From assembly GCA_016177245.1 (NCBI GenBank), contig JACOVR010000011.1:1-7057 (forward strand): a DNA stretch of 7,057 bases, in the 5' to 3' direction. Shown here piece by piece: positions 1-5,209 of the stretch. Source of the DNA: Candidatus Wildermuthbacteria bacterium (GTDB lineage Bacteria > Patescibacteriota > Minisyncoccia > Minisyncoccales > UBA10102). Each line of letters opens with the position of its first letter. The stretch's first letter is position 1. Position numbers and translations under genes: made by a program. The notes beneath the pieces were generated by a model. It had not been told where the DNA came from and did not search any database. It saw nothing but the letters and a program-made list of their open reading frames with translations.

Positions 1-47
1 AAAAAGGTTTTACCACCATTGCGGGACTGGCCCCCGAACTTATATGA
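1..47 (+). CDS. rplN: 50S ribosomal protein L14, C-terminal end (partial)
   Basis: Only the last 14 codons are present, read in the frame that starts at base 3, giving KGFTTIAGLAPELI and then TGA at 45-47. This matches the conserved C-terminus of bacterial L14 (a '..I.SLAPE..' ending), a 23S rRNA-binding protein at the subunit interface. L14 is also the expected gene directly upstream of L24 in spc operons, so context supports the call. Its TGA overlaps the ATG of the L24 gene as ATGA, which suggests coupled translation. The rest of the gene lies beyond the left edge. Confidence 0.88.
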   Translation, partial: KGFTTIAGLAPELI

Positions 48-361
48 TCGCGAAATTAAAAATAAAAAAAGGCGACACGGTGCTCATGATTTCAGGAAAA
101 GACAGGGGCAAGACCGGCAAGGTCATACGCGCGTTTCCGCAATCGGGCAGGATTTTGGTTGAAGGAGTCCAAATAAGAAAGAAACATATCCGTCCCCGAC
201 GCTCTGGAGAAAAAGGACAGGTTGTGCAGCAGCCAAGTCCCGTTGCCATTTCCAACGTGAAGCTCCTTTGCCCCAAATGCGGAAAACCCGCAAGGGTTGG
301 GTACCGGGTCGAAGCGAATACAAAGCATCGCGTATGCAAAGAATGTAAATCAGTCCTATAG
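44..361 (+). CDS. rplX: 50S ribosomal protein L24
   Basis: This 105-residue protein matches bacterial L24, an early-assembly protein that binds the 5' part of 23S rRNA near the exit tunnel. The KOW domain is at about residues 6-40 (KIKKGDTV..ISGKDRGKTGKV), followed by the family segment GVQIRKKHIRP. The C-terminal half has a zinc ribbon with CPKC at 76-79 and CKEC at 98-101, as in many four-cysteine L24 proteins. The start is ATG 44, overlapping the L14 stop by four bases, and no Shine-Dalgarno sequence is visible. The stop TAG (359-361) is formed by the first copy of a 9-base repeat array, so the last residues (SVL) and the stop come from repeat sequence. Length is normal for the family. Confidence 0.97.
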   Translation: MIAKLKIKKGDTVLMISGKDRGKTGKVIRAFPQSGRILVEGVQIRKKHIRPRRSGEKGQVVQQPSPVAISNVKLLCPKCGKPARVGYRVEANTKHRVCKECKSVL

Positions 362-388
362 GTCCTATCAGTCCGATATGTCCGATTT
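353..388 (+). repeat. Four tandem 9-base repeats across the L24/L5 junction
   Basis: Four consecutive 9-mers are visible: GTCCTATAG (353-361), GTCCTATCA (362-370), GTCCGATAT (371-379) and GTCCGATTT (380-388), consensus GTCC[T/G]ATNN. The first copy contains the L24 stop codon TAG, and the third supplies the first two bases of the L5 ATG at 378. CCTATAGG (355-362) is a perfect 8-base palindrome. The same family recurs at 936-944 and 2459-2498. The array occupies the position where an L5 ribosome-binding site would be expected, and no AGGAG-like sequence is present. Confidence 0.85.
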
Positions 389-935
389 AAAAGAAAATTA
401 TTTCAAAAAAATTGTTCCTCACATGATGGAGCGCTTCGGTTATAAAAGTCCCATGGCAGTTCCAAACATTCAGAAGGTAGTGTTGAACACTGGCTTTGGC
501 AAAATGATTGTTGGGAAAACAGGAGAGGAAGAAAAGAAGATTGTTGAGGAGATTCTCGCCAACGTTGCGCTCATTGCCGGCCAGCGTCCGTTGCTGACGA
601 AAGCGCATGCGTCGGTTTCCGGGTTTAAACTTCGGAAAGGACTCCCCATTGGCGCGAAAGCAACGATTCGGGGAAATCGAATGTATGATTTCCTTGAGCG
701 GCTGGTGAAGATCGTTTTGCCCCGCTCGCGCGATTTTCAGGGGATTCCTCCGTCGTCTTTTGACAAACATGGCAATCTCACGATAGGAGTAAAAGAGCAT
801 CTGTTCTTTCCTGAAATCGCTCCGGAAAAAGTACATATTTCCTTTGGTTTGGAAATCACCGTTGCAACAAACGCAAAAACAAAGGAAGAAAGCGTCGAGT
901 TGTTCCGTTTAATGGGGTTTCCCATCAAACAATAA
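378..935 (+). CDS. rplE: 50S ribosomal protein L5
   Basis: This 185-residue protein matches bacterial L5, which binds 5S rRNA in the central protuberance and contacts the P-site tRNA. Conserved blocks include VPNIQKVVLNTG (28-39), GQRPLLTKA (68-76), SGFKLRKG..IGAKATIRG (81-99), MYDFLERL (102-109), PRSRDFQG (115-122) and HLFFPEI (141-147). ATG 378 is chosen because MSDLKENYFKKIVPHMMERF aligns with the start of other L5 proteins. The frame stays open upstream to an ATG at 297 inside L24, but that extension is unlike any L5. It would translate the 9-base repeats as NQSYRSYQSD. The gap to the L24 stop is 16 bases of repeat, with no Shine-Dalgarno sequence. Confidence 0.96.
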   Translation: MSDLKENYFKKIVPHMMERFGYKSPMAVPNIQKVVLNTGFGKMIVGKTGEEEKKIVEEILANVALIAGQRPLLTKAHASVSGFKLRKGLPIGAKATIRGNRMYDFLERLVKIVLPRSRDFQGIPPSSFDKHGNLTIGVKEHLFFPEIAPEKVHISFGLEITVATNAKTKEESVELFRLMGFPIKQ

Positions 936-944
936 GTCCTATCA
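936..944 (+). repeat. Single 9-base repeat unit forming the L5/S14 spacer
   Basis: GTCCTATCA directly follows the L5 stop codon TAA, and its last base is the A of the S14 ATG. It is identical to the second unit of the array at 362-370. With its upstream flank it shares the 11-mer ATAAGTCCTAT (932-942) with 2473-2483 in the S5 gene. One 9-mer alone could be chance, but its position at a third junction in the same operon argues that it belongs to the family. Confidence 0.6.
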
Positions 945-1129
945 TGGCTACCATTGCACAAATCGTAAAAGCGAAAAAAAAGCCAAAGTACAGATCGCGA
1001 TACATGCAGAGGTGTTTTCGATGCGGCAGAAAACGAGGGTACATGCGCGACTTTGGACTTTGCAGAATATGCTTTCGCGAAATGGCAAACAAAGGTTTGA
1101 TTCCGGGAGTTAAAAAATCATCTTGGTAG
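944..1129 (+). CDS. rpsN: 30S ribosomal protein S14, zinc-binding type (type Z)
   Basis: This 61-residue protein is the short, zinc-binding form of S14, a late-assembling protein of the 30S head. The zinc ligands are CFRC (24-27) and CRIC (40-43), in the context R.RCFRCGRKRGYMRDFGLCRICFRE. The C-terminus ..LIPGVKKSSW is the typical SSW ending. It is about 40 residues shorter than the zinc-free form, as expected for type Z. The start at ATG 944 is eight bases after the L5 stop and lies in a single 9-base repeat unit, with no Shine-Dalgarno sequence. The N-terminus (MATIAQIVKAKKKP) is slightly longer and richer in lysine than in many S14-Z proteins. Confidence 0.96.
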   Translation: MATIAQIVKAKKKPKYRSRYMQRCFRCGRKRGYMRDFGLCRICFREMANKGLIPGVKKSSW

Positions 1130-1148
1130 TTCGACTACGCTCACTATG
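1124..1148 (+). repeat. 25-base direct repeat, copy 1, S14/S8 junction
   Basis: This sequence runs from the last Trp codon (TGG) and stop (TAG) of S14, through the 16-base spacer TTCGACTACGCTCACT, to the S8 ATG. It is identical to 1530-1554 at the next junction. It contains a small hairpin, GTAGT (1126-1130) / ACTAC (1134-1138) with loop TCG, which includes the stop codon. The spacer has no Shine-Dalgarno sequence. The TTCGACTACGCTCAC core resembles short intergenic repeats I recall from several bacterial genomes, but I could not check this. Confidence 0.85.
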
Positions 1149-1535
1149 ATAGATCCAATCGCAGACATGCTTACAAGAATTAGAAATGGCCAACTTGTCC
1201 TGAAAGATCAGGTGAGCGTTCCTTTTTCAAGAGTTAAGTTTGAAATTGCGAAAGTTCTTGAGGGCGAAGGATTCGTGAGGGCCGCGGAAATAAGGGGAAG
1301 AAAGGGAAGAAAAGAAATCGAGGTGAATTTGAAATACGAAGATAAAATTCCTGCAATTTCAGGCGTGAGGCGGGTTTCCAAGCCCGGCCAGAGGATCTAT
1401 GCAAGCATTTCTGAAATGGGAAGAGTAAAGCGTGGAGGCGGGGTTGTGATTGTTTCTACGTCCAAAGGAATCATGGCCGACAAAGAAGCGCGTAAACAAA
1501 ACATTGGCGGAGAAGTTCTCTGCGAAATCTGGTAG
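1146..1535 (+). CDS. rpsH: 30S ribosomal protein S8
   Basis: This 129-residue protein matches bacterial S8, which binds helix 21 of 16S rRNA and organises the 30S platform. In E. coli it also represses spc mRNA. The N-terminus DPIADMLTRIRNG (3-15) is highly conserved. The C-terminal signature is VSTSKGIMADKEAR (103-116) followed by GGEVLCEIW (121-129), which contains the usual RNA-binding STSKG loop. ATG 1146 is the family start. The upstream spacer is the first copy of the 25-base repeat and lacks a Shine-Dalgarno sequence. Whether the E. coli-type S8 operator exists in this mRNA cannot be judged by eye. Confidence 0.97.
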   Translation: MIDPIADMLTRIRNGQLVLKDQVSVPFSRVKFEIAKVLEGEGFVRAAEIRGRKGRKEIEVNLKYEDKIPAISGVRRVSKPGQRIYASISEMGRVKRGGGVVIVSTSKGIMADKEARKQNIGGEVLCEIW

Positions 1536-1554
1536 TTCGACTACGCTCACTATG
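1530..1554 (+). repeat. 25-base direct repeat, copy 2, S8/L6 junction
   Basis: This is identical to 1124-1148: the Trp codon and stop TAG of S8, the 16-base spacer TTCGACTACGCTCACT and the L6 ATG. The small hairpin GTAGT (1532-1536) / ACTAC (1540-1544) is preserved. Sequence similarity ends just outside the repeat: ATCTGG against TCTTGG on the left, ATGTCA against ATGATA on the right. The repeat is therefore a junction element and not part of a larger gene duplication. Confidence 0.85.
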
Positions 1555-2121
1555 TCACGCATCGGAAAAAAACCAATAGAAATACCGGCAGGAGTGGAGG
1601 TTGTGGTAGAGGGGCAGAAGATCACCCTGAAGGGTCCCAAAGGCACCCTTGCTTGCAGCGTGTCTGATTCGTTTCAGATTTCCAAAGAAGACAAGACAAT
1701 CATATTGAACCCCGTGGTTTCAAGCGGCATGGAAGATCGCATACGGGCTCTTTGGGGCACCCAGCGACAAATTGTTGCAAACATGGCAAAGGGAGTCGCA
1801 GAAGGATATGAAAAACGCCTCGAAATTGAAGGGGTGGGGTATCGAGCAAGCGTGGAAGGAGGGAAACTTATGCTCTCTGTGGGATTCACCAATCCTGTTT
1901 CTTTGCTGGTGCCGTCGGGAATTGATGTTGCAATAGAGAAAAACGTCATCAAGGTTGCAGGGGCAGACAAAAGCGCAGTAGGGCAGTTTGCTGCAACAAT
2001 ACGGCAGGCGCGTCCCGTGGAGCCCTATAAGGGGAAGGGGATTAAATATGAAAAAGAAATAGTGCGAAGAAAACTCGGGAAGAAAGCTGCTGCAACCGCA
2101 GGAGCCGCTCCCGCAAAGTAA
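1552..2121 (+). CDS. rplF: 50S ribosomal protein L6
   Basis: This 189-residue protein matches bacterial L6, which binds 23S rRNA near the factor-binding site at the base of the L7/L12 stalk. The N-terminus MSRIGKKPIEIPAGV is canonical and fixes the start at ATG 1552; an open frame further upstream runs inside S8 and is not part of the protein. Two L6 repeat domains are seen, at about 10-80 (ITLKGPKGTL) and 85-165 (LEIEGVGYRA). The signature EPYKGKGIKY (157-166) precedes VRRKLGKKA. The tail ATAGAAPAK is a short alanine-rich extension, as in many L6 proteins. The spacer before the start is the second copy of the 25-base repeat. Confidence 0.97.
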   Translation: MSRIGKKPIEIPAGVEVVVEGQKITLKGPKGTLACSVSDSFQISKEDKTIILNPVVSSGMEDRIRALWGTQRQIVANMAKGVAEGYEKRLEIEGVGYRASVEGGKLMLSVGFTNPVSLLVPSGIDVAIEKNVIKVAGADKSAVGQFAATIRQARPVEPYKGKGIKYEKEIVRRKLGKKAAATAGAAPAK

Positions 2122-2125
2122 TACC

Positions 2126-2446
2126 ATGCGTACCCAACGCCACAAACGAATCAGGGCAAGAGTCAAGGGCACAAAAGAACGACCCCGTCTTGCGGTGTTT
2201 AGGTCCAATAAACATCTGTATGCCTCGCTGATCAACGATGAAACCCACGAAGTTCTTTTTTCGGCATCAGACCTTGCCCTACCCCCAAAAACAAAAGATA
2301 TCGCACAAGAAGTTGGCAAGTTGATTGCGCAAAAAGCAATGGGAAAAAATATTAAAAAGGTCGTGTTTGACCGGGCAGGGTACAAGTATCATGGAAAGGT
2401 AAAGGCCCTGGCCGAAAGCGCAAGAGAACAAGGATTAGTGTTTTAA
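2126..2446 (+). CDS. rplR: 50S ribosomal protein L18
   Basis: This 106-residue protein matches bacterial L18, a 5S rRNA-binding protein of the central protuberance that works with L5. Landmarks are the basic N-terminus (RTQRHKRIRARVKGT), RPRLAVFRSNKHLYASLI (19-36) and the conserved C-terminus FDRAGYKYHGKVKALAESAR (81-100) followed by EQGLVF. The length is slightly short (family about 110-120) because the N-terminal arm is reduced. The start at ATG 2126 is four bases after the L6 stop. The nearest AGGAG (2100-2104) is about 21 bases upstream, too far to be a good ribosome-binding site. Confidence 0.96.
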   Translation: MRTQRHKRIRARVKGTKERPRLAVFRSNKHLYASLINDETHEVLFSASDLALPPKTKDIAQEVGKLIAQKAMGKNIKKVVFDRAGYKYHGKVKALAESAREQGLVF

Positions 2447-2447
2447 T

Positions 2448-2981
2448 ATGACCCATCAGACCGATCATTCCTATAAGTCCTATAGGTCCGATAAGTCCAA
2501 ACAGGAGTTTGAAACGCGGCTTATTGATATTGCCCGCGTCACGAGAGTGGCAGCAGGCGGCAAACACCTTTCGTTCCGCGCAGTTGTCATTGGCGGCGAC
2601 AAAAAGGGAAGGGTTGGGATTGGGATAGGCAAAGGTCTTGATGTTGCGCAAGCAATCGAAAAAGCAAACCGCGCGTTTAAAAAACATCTGTTGCAGATTC
2701 CAATCGTGAAAGACACCATTCCATACCCCGTCCAAGCAAAATTTGGGCCCTCTGAAATCATTTTTAAACCCCACGCGCAGGGCAGAGGGATCGTTGTGGG
2801 GGGTCCGGCACGAATCATTTGTCAATTGGCAGGAATCAAGAATATCTCTGCAAAATTTGTTTCAGGGACGCATAACAACTTGAATAACGCAATGGCAGCG
2901 ATGAAAGCGTTGGCAAAAATAAAAAACAAAAATCCAAAACCCAAAGATGATGCAACTCCACCAGCTCAAGCCAGTTCATAG
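2448..2981 (+). CDS. rpsE: 30S ribosomal protein S5 with repeat-encoded N-terminal extension
   Basis: This 177-residue protein matches bacterial S5, which lies at the mRNA entry site and is linked to decoding accuracy. The family core begins near residue 20 (FETRLIDIARVTRVAAGGKH) and continues with SFRAVVIGGDKKGRVGIGIGK (42-62), FGPSEIIFKP (99-108), GRGIVVGGPAR (112-122) and AGIKNISAKFVSGTHN (128-143). Residues 4-18 are low complexity (QTDHSYKSYRSDKSK) and are encoded by 9-base repeats. No alternative ATG, GTG or TTG between the repeat and the core is usable, so ATG 2448 is taken as the start. A weak AAGGA (2430-2434) lies 13 bases upstream. The L18 stop ends one base before this ATG. The 3' end overlaps L15. 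Confidence 0.95.
   Translation: MTHQTDHSYKSYRSDKSKQEFETRLIDIARVTRVAAGGKHLSFRAVVIGGDKKGRVGIGIGKGLDVAQAIEKANRAFKKHLLQIPIVKDTIPYPVQAKFGPSEIIFKPHAQGRGIVVGGPARIICQLAGIKNISAKFVSGTHNNLNNAMAAMKALAKIKNKNPKPKDDATPPAQASS
2459..2498 (+). repeat. 9-base repeat array inside the 5' end of the S5 gene
   Basis: The units are GACCGATCA (2459-2467), TTCCTATAA (2468-2476), GTCCTATAG (2477-2485), GTCCGATAA (2486-2494) and a partial GTCC (2495-2498). AGTCCTATAGGTCC (2476-2489) is identical to 352-365 at the L24/L5 junction and contains the same CCTATAGG palindrome. Because the unit is nine bases long, it keeps the reading frame and adds tripeptides of the form S-[Y/D]-[K/R/H]. The array is translated as part of S5. 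The degenerate first two units suggest that the copies have drifted. Confidence 0.82.
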
Positions 2982-3378
2982 GCGCAAAACAAGAAAGCGA
3001 ATCGGGAGGGGAGGAAAAAAGGGAATGTCTTCTGGTTTTGGCGTTGGGAAAATGGGCATGAAGCAGCCGCGCATCCGCGAGGTGTTAAAACGATACCCAA
3101 AACTAAAAGGATACCGCGTAAAAAAATTGTACTCGCCAAGAGAAGTAGTGAATCTTAAAACGCTTGAAAATAAATTTGAAAATGGCGCAATCATCAATCC
3201 CAGAACATTGGCTGAAAAAAAGATTATTCGTACAATACAAGGGAGCGTGCCTGAAATAAAAATTCTAGGCGCAGGAGAACTCACCAAAGCGTTTACGATT
3301 GACCACTGCAAGATTTCCAAAAGTGCGCGTGAAAAAATAGAAAAAGCCGGAGGCATCGTACAATGGATAACATTTTAG
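2950..3378 (+). CDS. rplO: 50S ribosomal protein L15
   Basis: This 142-residue protein matches L15, a late-assembly 23S rRNA-binding protein. The start MQLHQLKPVHRRKTRKRIGRG fits the family pattern M.L..L.P....R.GRG, so ATG 2950 is preferred; the adjacent ATG at 2947 would add one Met. The glycine- and lysine-rich extended arm is at about 18-38 (GRGGKKGMSSGFGVGKMGMK). LKRYPKLKGYR (46-56) corresponds to the family's 'RLPK.GF' block. The C-terminal globular part ends in KISKSAREKIEKAGGIVQWI, matching 'A...IE.AGG.'. The gene overlaps the S5 end by 32 bases and secY by 16. L30, normally encoded just before it, is absent. Confidence 0.95.
   Translation: MQLHQLKPVHRRKTRKRIGRGGKKGMSSGFGVGKMGMKQPRIREVLKRYPKLKGYRVKKLYSPREVVNLKTLENKFENGAIINPRTLAEKKIIRTIQGSVPEIKILGAGELTKAFTIDHCKISKSAREKIEKAGGIVQWITF
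3349..3353 (+). promoter_or_regulatory. Shine-Dalgarno sequence of secY
   Basis: GGAGG sits nine bases before the secY ATG at 3363 and lies inside the 3' end of the L15 coding region. It is the only well-spaced, strong ribosome-binding site I find in the operon part of the window. It supports ATG 3363 as the start of SecY. Confidence 0.7.
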
Positions 3379-4637
3379 CAATTTTCCGCATTCAAGATCT
3401 CCGCAGTAAAATCCTTTTTATACTGGGCGTGTTTTTGGTGTTTCGCGTGATGGCAAACGTTCCCATCCCGGGCATTGACGCCTCGCGCCTGCGCCAGTTT
3501 TTTGAATCAAACCAGTTGTTCGGTCTCCTCAATGTATTTACCGGAGGCGCATTAGACAACCTTTCCATTGCCATGCTTGGATTGGGCCCCTACATCACCG
3601 CAACCATTATCATGCAGCTTCTTACCATGGTGTTTCCTGCTTTAGAGCGTATGTATAAAGAAGAGGGAGAGGCGGGACGCCAGCGATTCACCCAGTATTC
3701 CAGAATGCTCACCGTGCCCTTCGCGCTTGTCCAGGGGTATGGATTCCTCTCGCTTCTTTCGCGCCAGGGCGTGCTCGACCCCCTTTCTCCTTTCGCATAT
3801 GTCACTTCCCTGCTCACCATCACCGCAGGCACCCTTTTTTTGATGTTTCTCGGAGAGCTCATCACAGAAAAAGGCATCGGGAACGGCATTTCTTTGCTTA
3901 TTTTCGCAGGCATCGTTGCTGAATTCCCAACCAGCGTTCAGCAGTTATTCTCCCAGTTTCAGGGCGATCCAAGCCGCCTTCCCCAGCTTCTTCTTTTCTT
4001 TGCGATGTCGTTGCTTATTGTGGCGGGAGTGGTGTTTATCACGGAGGCGCGCAGGAATATTCCGGTTTCCTACACCAAGCGCATCCGAGGCAATCGCATG
4101 TATGGGGGCGTTTCTACGTACCTGCCTCTTAACATCAACCCCGCAGGCGTAATCCCCATTATTTTTGCGCTTTCTATTCTCACATTTCCCGGCATGATCG
4201 CTTCTTTCTTTCAGGGTTCAGGAGGAGTTGCCGGCGCCATCGCAAGTTCTATTCAGAATTTTTTTGCAAACCAATGGGCATACGGCATTTTGTATTTCAT
4301 GCTCGTAGCGATCTTCACGTATTTTTACACCGCAGTCACCTTCGACCCAAAGGCGATTTCTTCAAATCTTCAGAAATCAGGGGGGTTTGTCTTGGGAGTG
4401 AGGCCGGGCCCTTCCACCGCCCAGTTTCTTTCATACATTCTCAACAGGATTCTTCTCGTGGGTGCATTGTTTCTTGGATTTATCGCGTTGATGCCTTCTA
4501 TTGTACAGGGAATCACAGGAGTTTTTTCGTTTCAGTTCCTTGTGGGAGGAACCTCTCTCCTCATCGTGGTGAGCGTGGTGTTGGAAACAGTAAAACAAAT
4601 ACGAGCGCAGTTGCAGATGCGTGAATACGAGATATGA
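3363..4637 (+). CDS. secY: Preprotein translocase subunit SecY
   Basis: This 424-residue polytopic membrane protein is the channel subunit of the SecYEG translocon, which exports unfolded proteins and inserts membrane proteins. About ten hydrophobic segments are visible, starting at about 17-34. The two family signatures are present: LGLGPYITATIIMQLLT (72-88) and GELITEKGIGNGISLLIFAG (164-183). The cytoplasmic loop ARRNIPVSYTKRIRG (229-243) and the SGGFVLGVRPGP loop (339-350) are the expected SecA/ribosome contact regions. Length is normal. The gene overlaps L15 by 16 bases and ends in TGA, overlapping the next ATG as ATGA. Translation from ATG 3363 is supported by GGAGG upstream. Confidence 0.98.
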   Translation: MDNILAIFRIQDLRSKILFILGVFLVFRVMANVPIPGIDASRLRQFFESNQLFGLLNVFTGGALDNLSIAMLGLGPYITATIIMQLLTMVFPALERMYKEEGEAGRQRFTQYSRMLTVPFALVQGYGFLSLLSRQGVLDPLSPFAYVTSLLTITAGTLFLMFLGELITEKGIGNGISLLIFAGIVAEFPTSVQQLFSQFQGDPSRLPQLLLFFAMSLLIVAGVVFITEARRNIPVSYTKRIRGNRMYGGVSTYLPLNINPAGVIPIIFALSILTFPGMIASFFQGSGGVAGAIASSIQNFFANQWAYGILYFMLVAIFTYFYTAVTFDPKAISSNLQKSGGFVLGVRPGPSTAQFLSYILNRILLVGALFLGFIALMPSIVQGITGVFSFQFLVGGTSLLIVVSVVLETVKQIRAQLQMREYEI

Positions 4638-5209
4638 AGTTTATCATCCTGTTGGGTAAATCGGGCTCTGGAAAGGGTACGCAAGCAATACTTCTCAAAA
4701 CAAAGTTTCATCTTGGTCATATCAATTCGGGAGCTCTTTTGCGAGCGCGCGCACGACGGAAAGATTTTATCGGAAACGGCCTTGCAAAAATTATGGCAAG
4801 GGGCGCCTTGATTCCAACTCCCCTTGTTTTCCATTTATGGCTTCATACGCTTGAGCAGTTTCGCAAGCAAAAAAAATTTCATGGAGCGATTTTTGAGGGG
4901 AGCCCCCGCAAACTCTACGAGGCCAACATGCTCCAGGAAACTCTTGAATTCTATGGTTGGTCAAGCAATATCGTTGTTCTGTATATTAAAATTTCAGACA
5001 GGGAAGCAATGAAACGCTTGCTCAACCGAGGCAGGCACGACGATGAGGGGCATGCGATCAAAAATCGCCTTGTGTGGTTTCGCAAAGAAGTGAGACCCGT
5101 CATTGAGTTTTATCGCAAGAAAAAAGAACTTGTTGAAATCAATGGCGAACAACCGGTAGAAAAAGTATTCAAGGAGATCGTGGGGAAACTGAAACGTTTT
5201 CATGCATGA
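4634..5209 (+). CDS. adk: Adenylate kinase-like nucleoside monophosphate kinase, short LID
   Basis: This 191-residue P-loop kinase lies where adk is found in many spc operons, between secY and map. Adenylate kinase transfers phosphate from ATP to AMP in the cytoplasm. The Walker A motif is GKSGSGKGT (8-16). The NMP-binding region reads NSGALLR (31-37), and EGSPR (88-92) stands where DGFPR is usual. The C-terminal part has RGRHDD (132-137), R145 and a family-like end (RPVIEFYRKKKELVEINGE). There is no long LID insertion, as in short-form adenylate and UMP/CMP kinases. The usual Asp of the 'TGD' motif is Ala34, and Asp and Phe of DGFPR are Glu and Ser, so substrate preference may differ. The gene overlaps secY and map by ATGA. 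Confidence 0.78.
   Translation: MKFIILLGKSGSGKGTQAILLKTKFHLGHINSGALLRARARRKDFIGNGLAKIMARGALIPTPLVFHLWLHTLEQFRKQKKFHGAIFEGSPRKLYEANMLQETLEFYGWSSNIVVLYIKISDREAMKRLLNRGRHDDEGHAIKNRLVWFRKEVRPVIEFYRKKKELVEINGEQPVEKVFKEIVGKLKRFHA

Noticed and set aside
353..388. CRISPR-like tandem repeats
   Set aside because: The units are only nine bases, directly adjacent and without unique spacers, and they lie across gene junctions; this is a microsatellite-like array.
387..836. Long minus-strand open frames opposite L5 and other ribosomal protein genes
   Set aside because: They lie opposite clearly conserved coding regions, show no family resemblance and are best explained as shadow frames.
1450..1551. Upstream extension of L6 into the S8 gene
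   Set aside because: The canonical L6 start MSRIGKKPI begins at 1552; the upstream part is S8 read in another frame.
3916..4152. Open frame of 78 codons within secY in another + frame
   Set aside because: It lies wholly within the conserved SecY coding sequence and resembles no known protein.
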